A stretch of DNA of 64,000 nt, from positions 744,001 through 808,000 of the forward strand of contig OW818699.1 in the NCBI GenBank assembly GCA_942493385.1, read 5' to 3'. Source of the stretch: UBA8389 sp942493385. GTDB lineage: Bacteria; Bacteroidota; Bacteroidia; Bacteroidales; UBA1402. The notes beneath the pieces are model-generated. The model made no database searches. It saw only the letters and a list, made by a program, of their open reading frames with translations, and was not told where the DNA came from. The position numbers and the translations under genes were made by a program. Positions 18,291 to 26,417 of this stretch are shown piece after piece (the stretch's first letter is position 1; every line of letters starts with the position of its first letter).

Positions 18291-18704
18291 TTACTGACGG
18301 TTTGTAACGGTTGTGGTTTGCGATTTTATAGGCTGAAGGGTTTCATCGTTCATGTAAACTTTGTAACGATCGAGGATTTCTTCAGGAGTAATTTGCAGCA
18401 AAGATATTGTTTTGTAGAAACTCGGCAGTGTGTTTACAAAGAAATCTTCGCGACGAAAATCTAAAATTTTCTTAACAGCATCTTCTTCTACAAAATACCC
18501 GATGCCTCGCTTATTGAAGATGATTCCGCGTTGTTGAAGGAAGTCATACGTGCGAAGGGCTGTATTCGGATTGACCTGAAGGTTTACGCCCATCTCACGG
18601 ACCGATGGTATCTTTTCACTGGGTGGCCATTGACCAACCAGAATCTGCTCGCTAAGCAGTTCTGCTATTTGCAGATAAATGGGTTTGTCTTCGTGGAATT
18701 CCAT
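18291..18704 (-). CDS. GntR-family transcriptional regulator (YtrA type)
   Basis: The 137-residue protein has an N-terminal winged helix: PIYLQIAELLSEQI, then PSEKIPSVREMGVNLQVNPNTALRTYDFLQQRGI, then a wing KRGIGYFV. A short helical tail follows instead of a large effector domain. This short form is the YtrA subgroup, whose genes sit in ABC transporter operons and often answer to envelope stress or cell-wall antibiotics (family knowledge). Here it lies between two ABC systems, 2 bases after the permease gene and 8 before the MacB-like ATPase gene. A strong palindrome at 20363-20386 before the operon is its probable operator. Confidence 0.92.
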   Translation of the reverse strand: MEFHEDKPIYLQIAELLSEQILVGQWPPSEKIPSVREMGVNLQVNPNTALRTYDFLQQRGIIFNKRGIGYFVEEDAVKKILDFRREDFFVNTLPSFYKTISLLQITPEEILDRYKVYMNDETLQPIKSQTTTVTNRQ

Positions 18705-18706
18705 GG

Positions 18707-19498
18707 TTATACCTCCTTGTTTTTAAGTGCCAGATAGGCTCCACTCCAACAAACAAATGGTGTTGCGTAGAAAATGATTTGTACAATTCTAAACATTGTT
18801 TTCCAGAGTTGAGGAATATCTTGATTCATCAATTGTTCAAGATCGCCCATGTTTTGAATGTTGATGTTTGTATTGGTGAAATGGAACGAGTCTTTATTTA
18901 TGTGTTCAAAGATGTAAGTGGCAGTTAAGCCCAAAACGATCATGACTCCAAAAATCATAAGGGTCGTTTTACCCACGGGATTTTTTTTGAAGTAGGCTGA
19001 ACCTAAGAAATAAAGGGATTGAAAGAACATCACACCCCAGAAAAGGTTAGTAATGGCTGTCCAACTTTGAATGTTTACAGGCGCATTCATGTCATAAATC
19101 AAATTTCCCGTGAACATGCAAAGGATGTGCGTCAGGTTGTACGTCAGGGTAATGGTGATGAATGTAAACAGGGTTGAATAAATCCAAGCTGCTGAAAATT
19201 TGTCGACTGTATTGGAGGGCATCATTAAGTAATGGATTCCCCCAACGGAAGAACGGAGTTTGGTAAACACATCGGTGCTGATCAGGATGGCAATCACCAA
19301 AAAAATGAAATCCGGACTGGCGATGGCATCAATGGCCATCTTATTATTCATCACATCAGATCCATTTCCAAATTTGAAGAAAAGGAAATGCTTAAAAATG
19401 ATCCAAAGGGTAAAAATCATCAAAATGACACCGTGTCGGCGAGAAAGTAGCCGGAACAAGGCATTGAATTCGTATGATGTTCGTTGTAGTGTAAGCAT
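18707..19498 (-). CDS. Six-helix membrane protein, probable permease partner of the YtrB-like ATPase
   Basis: The 263-residue protein shows six hydrophobic segments, among them GVILMIFTLWIIFKHFLFF, AAWIYSTLFTFITITLTYNL, TTLMIFGVMIVLGLTATYIF and IVQIIFYATPFVCWSGAYLAL. This is the topology of ABC-2 type permeases. No family-specific motif was recognised. Its place, 11 bases after the ATPase gene and directly before the GntR gene, matches the membrane component of YtrBCD-like systems. The role as transport subunit is inferred from context. Confidence 0.72.
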   Translation of the reverse strand: MLTLQRTSYEFNALFRLLSRRHGVILMIFTLWIIFKHFLFFKFGNGSDVMNNKMAIDAIASPDFIFLVIAILISTDVFTKLRSSVGGIHYLMMPSNTVDKFSAAWIYSTLFTFITITLTYNLTHILCMFTGNLIYDMNAPVNIQSWTAITNLFWGVMFFQSLYFLGSAYFKKNPVGKTTLMIFGVMIVLGLTATYIFEHINKDSFHFTNTNINIQNMGDLEQLMNQDIPQLWKTMFRIVQIIFYATPFVCWSGAYLALKNKEV

Positions 19499-19509
19499 AG
19501 TTGTAAATT

Positions 19510-20349
19510 TTACAGGTGAAACAATTGTGTGATGACGGCTGGTTGCTGTGTAGCGAAATTGAACAGGACCTCCAGATCCAGCTTGCTATCTACTTTGTCG
19601 GTGTTGTTGAAAACTGCCAGAAAGCCTTTAGGTGTGAATTCGCTGTATAACATGCCTGGTTGGTTCTCAATCGACATCAGTGTCTTGAACAGGAGTTTGT
19701 CGCAGATGGCATCTGTTGTCTGGTTCAGCAGAATCCGACTTTCGTCCAGGATGATGATTCGGTCGATGAGGCTTTCCAAATCGCGCACTTGGTGAGTTGA
19801 GAGTACCATACAGCGGTCGTCTGTGATGAGTTCAGCAGCTAATTTTCGGAATTGACCTTTGGAAGGAATGTCCAGACCATTGGTGGGTTCGTCCATGATC
19901 AAAATCTTGCATTGGGTAGCCAGTGCAAAGCTGATGGCCACTTTTTTCTTTTGACCGAACGACATGTTCTTTAGCTTGTCACTGATGTTGATCTCAAATT
20001 CTCGAAGGCATTTGTCAAAGATGTTCGTATCAAATTTGGGATACGCACCGGCATACATCTTGAGGTAATCTTCTATGTTGGTGTCAGGAAGCCAGATCTC
20101 TTCTGTGAGGAAGTAGATATCTTCCAACATTACGGCATTTCTCTTTTTTGATTCCATGCCCAAAACCTTGCAACTACCTTGTTGGGGAAAGCGAAGGCCT
20201 GCAATAAGCTTCAACAAGGTTGTTTTACCAGCACCGTTCTTACCCAGCAGTCCATATATATGGCCACCTTCCATGCTGAGCGACAGGTTGTTAAAAATTC
20301 CGTTTTTTTTCTTTGAGTAGGTGAAGCTCAAGTTTTGTACTTCAATCAT
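19510..20349 (-). CDS. ABC transporter ATP-binding protein (YtrB-like)
   Basis: The 279-residue ATPase is the first gene of the operon. It has the Walker A box GKNGAGKTTLL, signature MSFGQKKKVAISFAL, Walker B box ILIMDEPTNGLD and switch His in LSTHQV. The signature departs from LSGGQ, which is frequent in the ABC-2 exporter class that includes YtrB. A C-terminal extension (about 210-279) contains FTPKGFLAVFNN, typical for regulated exporters of this type. Its promoter and operator lie within 70 bases upstream. Confidence 0.92.
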   Translation of the reverse strand: MIEVQNLSFTYSKKKNGIFNNLSLSMEGGHIYGLLGKNGAGKTTLLKLIAGLRFPQQGSCKVLGMESKKRNAVMLEDIYFLTEEIWLPDTNIEDYLKMYAGAYPKFDTNIFDKCLREFEINISDKLKNMSFGQKKKVAISFALATQCKILIMDEPTNGLDIPSKGQFRKLAAELITDDRCMVLSTHQVRDLESLIDRIIILDESRILLNQTTDAICDKLLFKTLMSIENQPGMLYSEFTPKGFLAVFNNTDKVDSKLDLEVLFNFATQQPAVITQLFHL

Positions 20350-20362
20350 GTGTTATCGTTCT

Positions 20363-20386
20363 GGTGTATTAATGTACTAAGACACC
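20363..20386. promoter_or_regulatory. 24-bp palindromic operator, probable GntR/YtrA-type binding site
   Basis: GGTGTATTA (20363-20371) and TAAGACACC (20378-20386) are inverted copies matching at 8 of 9 positions around a 6-base centre. The palindrome covers the expected transcription start of the eight-gene operon, immediately downstream of its -7 box, a place suited to repression. The form GTGTA...ACAC resembles the YtrA site known from Bacillus (from memory). A further TACACT half-site lies at 20397-20402 inside the promoter spacer. Confidence 0.7.
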
Positions 20387-20387
20387 G

Positions 20388-20419
20388 CAAAGAAAATACA
20401 CTTTTTAGTAGTTTCCAAA
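20388..20419 (-). promoter_or_regulatory. Promoter TTTG-N20-TTTCTTTG of the eight-gene ABC operon
   Basis: Read on the minus strand, TTTG (20419-20416) and TTTCTTTG (20395-20388) are 20 bases apart, the usual Bacteroidota spacing. The -7 box differs from TAnnTTTG at one position. Transcription would begin inside the adjacent palindrome, about 30 bases before the ATG at 20349. Confidence 0.65.
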
Positions 20420-20555
20420 TTTTTTTCGGTTTTTTTTCAAACTTTTTTTTGAAAGGGGCAGAAATGTTGATTAGGACTTAAATAATTTGACGTTCGTTTT
20501 ATGGAAAACCCTCTTTTTTTTACATAAAAAGTGCTTTTAAACACGAAGAATTATG

Positions 20556-20563
20556 TAGCTTTG
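20556..20563 (+). promoter_or_regulatory. -7 element TAGCTTTG of the purH-mre operon
   Basis: TAGCTTTGCGCC is an exact TAnnTTTG match. It places the transcription start near 20570, so the in-frame ATG at 20571 would be leaderless, and the ATG at 20610 is the better purH start. No clear -33 TTTG is present. Confidence 0.6.
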
Positions 20564-20609
20564 CGCCCTAATGCTAGCCTTTTGTAAGGTCTCAACAAAT
20601 TTTGCTCCT

Positions 20610-22136
20610 ATGTCTGTAAATAAAGTCATTAAAACAGCCCTCGTATCGGTTTACTACAAGGATGGTCTGGATGAAATCCTCATCAAACTGCACGAACAAG
20701 GGGTGTCGTTCCTTTCTACCGGAGGAACCCAACAATTCATCGAATCCTTAGGTCTGCCCTGCAAAGCGGTGGAAGATCTTACCGGTTATCCGTCCATTTT
20801 GGGTGGCCGCGTCAAAACCCTTCACCCCAAAGTTTTCGGTGGCATTTTGACCCGCCGCGACCTTGTCAAGGACAAAGAACAATGCGAAGAATACGAGATT
20901 CCCGAAATCGATTTGGTGATCGTTGACCTTTATCCTTTTGAGGAAACCGTCGCTTCAGACGCTTCTGCCGAAGATATTGTGGAAAAAATCGACATCGGTG
21001 GCATCTCCCTCATTCGTGCTGCTGCCAAAAACTTCAACGATGTGGTCATCGTGGCTTCCAAAGGTCAGTATGCACCTTTGTTGAACATCATCAACGAAAA
21101 AGGTGCTGAAACTTCCATCGAAGACCGTCGTTGGTTTGCAAAGGAAGCGTTCGGCGTCTCTTCTTTATACGATTCAGCCATTTTCAATTGGTTCGACGGT
21201 GGCGAAGGGTCTCAGTTCCGCAGTGCGATGGACAATGCCAAGCCACTGCGTTACGGTGAAAACCCGCACCAAAGGGGTTACTTTTACGGCGACTTCGACG
21301 AAATGTTCGAACAACTGCAGGGCAAGGAAATTTCGTACAACAATCTGCTCGATATCGACGCTGCTGTTTCGCTGATCAATGATTTTGACGAAACGACGTT
21401 TGCCATCCTTAAACACAACAATGCTTGCGGCATCGCTTCACGTCCGGTTTTGAAAGAAGCTTGGGCAGCCGCTTTGGCTGGTGACCCTGTTTCCGCATTC
21501 GGAGGCGTTCTAATCACCAATGCCGTGGTTAATGAGGCCACTGCAGAGGAAATCAACAAGATATTCTTCGAAGTGATCATTGCCCCTGATTACGATGTGG
21601 AAGCATTGAAAATACTTACTTCCAAAAAGAATCGCATCATCCTTATTTTGAAAGAGGATTTCTGCGTTCCAAAAAAACAATTCCGCTCGCTACTCAACGG
21701 TGTGTTGGTTCAGGACAAGGATGCGCATACCGAAGAGGTGGAAGATCTGAAAACGGTAACCATCCATACGCCAAGCGCTTCGGAAGTCAAGGACATGCTT
21801 TTCGCCAACATTATCGTGAAGCATACCAAATCGAACGCCATTGTTCTGGTTAAGGACGGGCAACTCTGCGCAAGCGGTGTGGGCCAGACATCCCGTGTGG
21901 ATGCCCTACGTCAGGCCATCGATAAGGCAGCAAGCTTCAATATGAACCTGAACGGTGCTGTTATGGCATCCGACGCGTTCTTCCCCTTCCCCGACTGCGT
22001 GGAAATCGCCGACGAGGCAGGTATCAAAGCTGTTATTCACCCGGGTGGATCCATCAACGATCAGAAATCGATCGACTATTGCAATGAACATGATCTGGCC
22101 ATGGTTTTGACCGGATACAGACATTTTAAACATTAA
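20610..22136 (+). CDS. purH: Bifunctional AICAR formyltransferase / IMP cyclohydrolase
   Basis: PurH performs the last two steps of purine synthesis: formylation of AICAR with 10-formyl-tetrahydrofolate and ring closure to IMP. The 508-residue protein has the N-terminal MGS-like cyclohydrolase domain (FLSTGGTQQFIESLG, LGGRVKTLHPKVFGGIL) and the transformylase domain with LRYGENPHQ, ILKHNNACGIA and the SDAFFPFPDCVEIA and VIHPGGSINDQKSI stretches. The start MSVNKVIKTALVSVYYKDGL fits the family; an upstream ATG at 20571 would add 13 residues and coincides with the expected transcription start. mreB starts 7 bases after the stop, so purine synthesis and cell-shape genes share a transcript. Confidence 0.97.
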   Translation: MSVNKVIKTALVSVYYKDGLDEILIKLHEQGVSFLSTGGTQQFIESLGLPCKAVEDLTGYPSILGGRVKTLHPKVFGGILTRRDLVKDKEQCEEYEIPEIDLVIVDLYPFEETVASDASAEDIVEKIDIGGISLIRAAAKNFNDVVIVASKGQYAPLLNIINEKGAETSIEDRRWFAKEAFGVSSLYDSAIFNWFDGGEGSQFRSAMDNAKPLRYGENPHQRGYFYGDFDEMFEQLQGKEISYNNLLDIDAAVSLINDFDETTFAILKHNNACGIASRPVLKEAWAAALAGDPVSAFGGVLITNAVVNEATAEEINKIFFEVIIAPDYDVEALKILTSKKNRIILILKEDFCVPKKQFRSLLNGVLVQDKDAHTEEVEDLKTVTIHTPSASEVKDMLFANIIVKHTKSNAIVLVKDGQLCASGVGQTSRVDALRQAIDKAASFNMNLNGAVMASDAFFPFPDCVEIADEAGIKAVIHPGGSINDQKSIDYCNEHDLAMVLTGYRHFKH

Positions 22137-22143
22137 TACGACT

Positions 22144-23163
22144 ATGGGACTATTTTCTTTTACACAGGAAATCGCCATGGACTTGGGTACGGCGAATACC
22201 ATCATCACCTGCAACGATAAGATTGTGGTTGATGAACCCAGCATTGTTGCTCTTGACAGACGAACCGACAAGCTTTTGGCAGTTGGTACTCAGGCTCAGT
22301 TGATGCACGGCAAGACACCAGAAAACATCAAAACGGTTCGTCCTTTGCGGGACGGTGTGATTGCCGACTTCTATGCTGCCGAGCAGATGATGCGTGGCCT
22401 CATTAAGATGGCTACCTCCAAAAAACGACTTTTCTCCCCGAACCTGCGCATGGTTATTTGCGTTCCGTCAGGTTCCACCGAAGTGGAATTGCGTGCGGTA
22501 CGTGACTCTGCCGAGCATGCTGGTGGCCGGGATGTCTATATGATTTTTGAGCCCATGGCTGCGGCCATCGGTATCGGCATCGATGTGGAAGCGCCTGAAG
22601 GCAACATGATTGTTGACATAGGTGGTGGCACGACTGAAATCGCCATCATCTCTTTGGGCGGCATCGTGGCCAACAAGTCCATCCGCATCGCCGGTGACGA
22701 CTTTACAGCCGACATTCAGGAGTACATGCGCCGTCAACATAATTTACGCGTTGGTGAACGTACTGCCGAGCAAATCAAGATCAATGTAGGTTCTGCCTTG
22801 ACCGAACTGGAAAATCCGCCGGAAGACTACATCGTTCACGGTCCGAATCAAATGACGGCTTTGCCCATGGAAGTGCCTGTTTCTTATCAGGAGATTGCCC
22901 ACTGTCTTGAAAAATCCATTTCGAAAGTGGAAATGGCTGTTTTGAGCGCTTTGGAACAAACGCCTCCTGAATTGTATTCGGACATTGTTCGCCGTGGTGT
23001 TTACTTGGCAGGTGGTGGGGCGCTGCTTCGCGGTTTGGCTAAGCGTCTGGGTGACAAGATCAATATTCCGTTCAATATTGCTGAGGATCCGTTGAGGGCT
23101 GTTGCTCGCGGGACCGGAATAGCTCTAAAGAATGTGGATAAATTCAATTTCCTTATACGTTAG
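22144..23163 (+). CDS. mreB: Rod shape-determining actin-like protein MreB
   Basis: The 339-residue bacterial actin forms membrane-bound filaments that guide lateral wall synthesis. It starts MGLFSFTQEIAMDLGTANTI with the phosphate-1 motif DLGTANT. It has VCVPSGST, the phosphate-2 motif DIGGGTTEIAI, and the adenosine motif LAGGGALLRGLAKRL. The length fits MreB. It is the second gene of the purH-mreBCD-mrdA-rodA operon. A 9-bp hairpin lies between it and mreC and may raise its relative level. Confidence 0.97.
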   Translation: MGLFSFTQEIAMDLGTANTIITCNDKIVVDEPSIVALDRRTDKLLAVGTQAQLMHGKTPENIKTVRPLRDGVIADFYAAEQMMRGLIKMATSKKRLFSPNLRMVICVPSGSTEVELRAVRDSAEHAGGRDVYMIFEPMAAAIGIGIDVEAPEGNMIVDIGGGTTEIAIISLGGIVANKSIRIAGDDFTADIQEYMRRQHNLRVGERTAEQIKINVGSALTELENPPEDYIVHGPNQMTALPMEVPVSYQEIAHCLEKSISKVEMAVLSALEQTPPELYSDIVRRGVYLAGGGALLRGLAKRLGDKINIPFNIAEDPLRAVARGTGIALKNVDKFNFLIR

Positions 23164-23174
23164 AAATCTTCTTG

Positions 23175-23201
23175 AATCGTCCGGCTATTTGTCGGACGAT
23201 T
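23175..23201 (+). repeat. Perfect 9-bp hairpin between mreB and mreC
   Basis: AATCGTCCG (23175-23183) pairs with CGGACGATT (23193-23201) around a 9-base loop. Only TTGATGTT follows, so it is not a normal terminator. It may partly stop transcription or protect the upstream mRNA. Confidence 0.6.
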
Positions 23202-23234
23202 TGATGTTAAATACCTTTACCGAATTTCTGCCCG

Positions 23235-24074
23235 ATGCGAAATATCCTGAGGTTCCTTGCCAAATACAGTACAATCCTGCTGTTCATCTTGATGCAGGCA
23301 ATTTCGCTGTACTTGTTGTTCAACTACAACAATTTTCAGCAAAGTGCCTTGTTCAGTACGGCAAACAAACTGAATGGTTGGATCTATACGGTAGAGGAAA
23401 AAGTATACGGTTATTTCAACTTGCGTTCTAATAATGAGAGCCTGCTTCGGGAAAACAATGAGTTGGGGCTTCGGATCGCACATCTGGAATCCGCACTGAG
23501 AACCTATATGGATTCCACCAAAATACCCTTGCTTCGTATGAAACAATCCGAAGAGTTCAGTCTGATTCCTGCCAGGGTCATTCAGAATTCTGTCACCCAT
23601 TATCGAAACTACATCACACTGAATGTTGGGAAAGTAGATGGGGTCAAGCCTGAAATGGGGGTGGCGAATGCGGATGGAATCGTCGGTGTGATCAGCCTCG
23701 TAACGAATTATTATTCCGTTGTCATACCAGTGCTAAATAGGGACCAGCGGTTTAGTTGCAAATTGAAAAATATCAAAGCAAGCGGCTCGTTGGCTTGGGA
23801 CGGATTCGACAGAAGGTTCGCCTATTTGGAAGAAATTCCACCCTACGTGGCTGTATCAAAAGGTGATACAGTAGTGACCAGTGGTTTCTCCGCAGTATTT
23901 CCAGAAGGCCTTATGGTGGGTACCGTCGAAGATTACAAAGTTAGTGACGATGCCAACTACCTTCGTTTGAAAATCCGTTTGTCCACTCGTTTTGATGCCC
24001 TATCGAATGTTCGGGTCATCCGTTACAAACACCGGGGTGAATTAAAAAAACTGGAAAAGGAGGCCGCCTTATGA
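23235..24074 (+). CDS. mreC: Rod shape-determining protein MreC
   Basis: The 279-residue protein has one N-terminal membrane helix (YSTILLFILMQAISLYLLF) and a coiled coil (NNESLLRENNELGLRIAHLESAL, about 65-90). Two beta-domains follow, with YITLNVGKVDGVKPEMGVANADGIVGVI and SGFSAVFPEGLMVGTV as family marks. MreC is the periplasmic scaffold joining MreB and MreD to PBP2 and RodA. Its stop overlaps the mreD start by four bases. Confidence 0.95.
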   Translation: MRNILRFLAKYSTILLFILMQAISLYLLFNYNNFQQSALFSTANKLNGWIYTVEEKVYGYFNLRSNNESLLRENNELGLRIAHLESALRTYMDSTKIPLLRMKQSEEFSLIPARVIQNSVTHYRNYITLNVGKVDGVKPEMGVANADGIVGVISLVTNYYSVVIPVLNRDQRFSCKLKNIKASGSLAWDGFDRRFAYLEEIPPYVAVSKGDTVVTSGFSAVFPEGLMVGTVEDYKVSDDANYLRLKIRLSTRFDALSNVRVIRYKHRGELKKLEKEAAL

Positions 24075-24583
24075 AACGATACCTAAATCCAATCCTTTGG
24101 TTTCTTGGGCTGATTGGCCTGCAGGTGTTCATCCTAAACAATACCCATTTTTTGGGCGTGTTTCTTCCCATCGTTTATATTTACGCTCTGCTTCGTTGGC
24201 CGCCTGATACTTCACCTGTGCTGGTCATCTTGTTTGGATTTATCCTGGGCCTATCGGTGGACGTGTTGTCAAATACTCCTGGAATGAACGCTTCGGCCAC
24301 AACTTTGATTGGGTTTCTACGATACCCCACTTTAAGGCTGTTTGTTAACAAAGACGATCTCGGTACCAAAGATATCGGAGAAACAACCTTGGCCAATGGC
24401 GCGTTTTGGAAATACACCATTTTGCTGGTGCTGATTCATCACACCACCCTTTTAATACTGGAAGCCTTCTCCTTTTCCAACGGCTTTCTTTTGCTCCTGA
24501 AGATCCCTGTTTGTACGTTTTTGACTCTGATCTTTATTTTTGCGTTCGAACGTATTAACGGTAAAAAGGATGCAAGGGATTGA
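24071..24583 (+). CDS. mreD: Rod shape-determining protein MreD
   Basis: The 170-residue integral membrane protein starts in an ATGA overlap with mreC. It has about five hydrophobic segments, for example PILWFLGLIGLQVFIL, VLVILFGFILGLSVDVL and YTILLVLIHHTTLLILEAF. The position between mreC and the PBP2 gene, the size and the GFILGLSVDVLSNTPGMNA region identify it. It overlaps the next gene by 14 bases. Confidence 0.92.
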   Translation: MKRYLNPILWFLGLIGLQVFILNNTHFLGVFLPIVYIYALLRWPPDTSPVLVILFGFILGLSVDVLSNTPGMNASATTLIGFLRYPTLRLFVNKDDLGTKDIGETTLANGAFWKYTILLVLIHHTTLLILEAFSFSNGFLLLLKIPVCTFLTLIFIFAFERINGKKDARD

Positions 24584-26417
24584 ATCACTTCGCCGAAAGA
24601 ACGTAATCGTCCTCATCATTCTGGGAGTGATTTTGATTTTTGTTATACGGCTGGCAGTACTTCAGCTGTTTTCATCCGATTACAAAGCATTCGCTGACAG
24701 CAATGCATTTTTAAAAAAATCAATTTATCCTGCCCGTGGTTCAATTTTCGATCGAAACGGAAAGTTGATGGTTTATAACAAACCGGCATATGACGTCATG
24801 CTGATCCTACGTGAAATGGTGGAACTGGATACCTTGGATTTCTGTCAAACAGTAGGCATAACCAAAGAAGAGTTTGAGGAACGCATTGTTGAAATCAAGG
24901 ACCGACGGAAGAATCCTGGTTATTCATCCTATACGCCACAGTTGTTTTTGACTCAAATGAGTGTTGAAACGTATGGAGTTTTGCAGGAAAAACTGTTTCA
25001 TTTCAGAGGTTTCAGTGTTCGTAGCAGAACGTTGCGCGAGTACATGCAACCGATTGGTTCCCATGCATTGGGTTATGTGGCTGAAGTGAATCGTGGTGAT
25101 ATGGAAAAAGATCCGTACTATGTTTTGGGCGACTTCAGCGGGCGTTCCGGCATAGAAAAAGAGTATGAGGACGAATTGCGTGGCATCAAGGGTGTGGAAG
25201 TCATGTTGCGAGATGCACACGGTCGACTAAAGGGTCGATACGAAAAGGGTGCCCACGACATCAAAGCTCAACCGGGAAAGGATCTGACGCTTTCCATCGA
25301 TGCCGAACTGCAAGCGTATGCCGAAAAACTGATGGTCAACAAACGTGGTGCCATCGTGGCCATTGAACCGCAAACGGGAGAAATTCTGGCCTATGTTTCT
25401 GCACCTACTTACGATCCGGGTTTGCTGGTGGGAAGGGAGCGGGCGAGGAATTTTAAAGCACTTCAGGAATCGCCTCATAAGGTGTTTCTGAACCGACCCA
25501 TTCAGTCCAATTACCCGCCTGGATCCACCTTTAAACCGGCGCAAGCGTTGGTCTTGTTGCAGGAAAACGTCATCAATCCATACACGAGTGTGGCTTGTCA
25601 TATGGGTTATTATTATGCTCCCGGACATAAAGTTGGTTGCCATGCGCATTCATCACCTCTGAACTTGATTCCCGCCATAGCCAATTCCTGCAATGCCTAT
25701 TTTTGCTCTGGCTACCGTGCAATGATGGATAGTAAAAAGTATCCGAACATCCAGGCCTCCATGGATAAATGGAAAGACTACATGGTTTCTCTGGGCTTTG
25801 GTTATAAGCTGGGTGTCGATTTGCCTTATGAAAAAAGAGGCATGATTCCCAACAGTACGTATTACAACAAGTGGTACGGAAAACGTGGATGGAGAGGTGC
25901 CACGATCATTTCGAACGCCATCGGTCAGGGTGAGGTCTTGGCAACGCCCATGCAGATTGCAAACTTTTGTACCATCATTGCCAACAAAGGCTGGTACATC
26001 ACACCGCATTTGGTTAAAAAAGTGAAGGGTGCTCCGTTGGATACGTTGTATTCCCGAAAACATTTCACGATGGTCGACTCAACCTATTTCACCTATATAC
26101 AAGAAGGCATGAGGGGCGCTGTCGTAAGTGGAACGTCTACCGGTGTGGATGTGCCTGGAATTGAAGTTTGCGGCAAAACTGGTACGGCTCAGAATGCCGG
26201 AGCAGACCATTCCATTTTCATGTGTTTTGCACCAAGACAGAATCCCAAGATTTGTTTGCTGATTTTTGTGGAGAACGGGGGGTTTGGTGCCACCGTTGCC
26301 GTTCCGATGGCCAGTTTGCTTTTGGAAAAATACCTGAAAGGAAGCATTGCCGAAAACCGTATCTGGAAGGAAGAAAATTTGTTGAAAATAAATTTGATGC
26401 GTTATGTCTCGCCATGA
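24570..26417 (+). CDS. mrdA: Penicillin-binding protein 2, class B transpeptidase of the elongasome
   Basis: The 615-residue protein cross-links peptidoglycan during lateral growth. A membrane anchor (NVIVLIILGVILIFVIRLAVL) is followed by the dimerisation domain with YPARGSIFDRNG and by the transpeptidase domain. The three active-site motifs are complete: Ser319 in STFK, Ser373-Cys-Asn375 (SxN) and Lys536 in KTGTAQN. The ATG at 24570 is chosen over an in-frame start at 24540, since AAAAAGG lies just before it and the overlap with mreD is then only 14 bases. It overlaps rodA by 14 bases. Confidence 0.96.
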   Translation: MQGIESLRRKNVIVLIILGVILIFVIRLAVLQLFSSDYKAFADSNAFLKKSIYPARGSIFDRNGKLMVYNKPAYDVMLILREMVELDTLDFCQTVGITKEEFEERIVEIKDRRKNPGYSSYTPQLFLTQMSVETYGVLQEKLFHFRGFSVRSRTLREYMQPIGSHALGYVAEVNRGDMEKDPYYVLGDFSGRSGIEKEYEDELRGIKGVEVMLRDAHGRLKGRYEKGAHDIKAQPGKDLTLSIDAELQAYAEKLMVNKRGAIVAIEPQTGEILAYVSAPTYDPGLLVGRERARNFKALQESPHKVFLNRPIQSNYPPGSTFKPAQALVLLQENVINPYTSVACHMGYYYAPGHKVGCHAHSSPLNLIPAIANSCNAYFCSGYRAMMDSKKYPNIQASMDKWKDYMVSLGFGYKLGVDLPYEKRGMIPNSTYYNKWYGKRGWRGATIISNAIGQGEVLATPMQIANFCTIIANKGWYITPHLVKKVKGAPLDTLYSRKHFTMVDSTYFTYIQEGMRGAVVSGTSTGVDVPGIEVCGKTGTAQNAGADHSIFMCFAPRQNPKICLLIFVENGGFGATVAVPMASLLLEKYLKGSIAENRIWKEENLLKINLMRYVSP

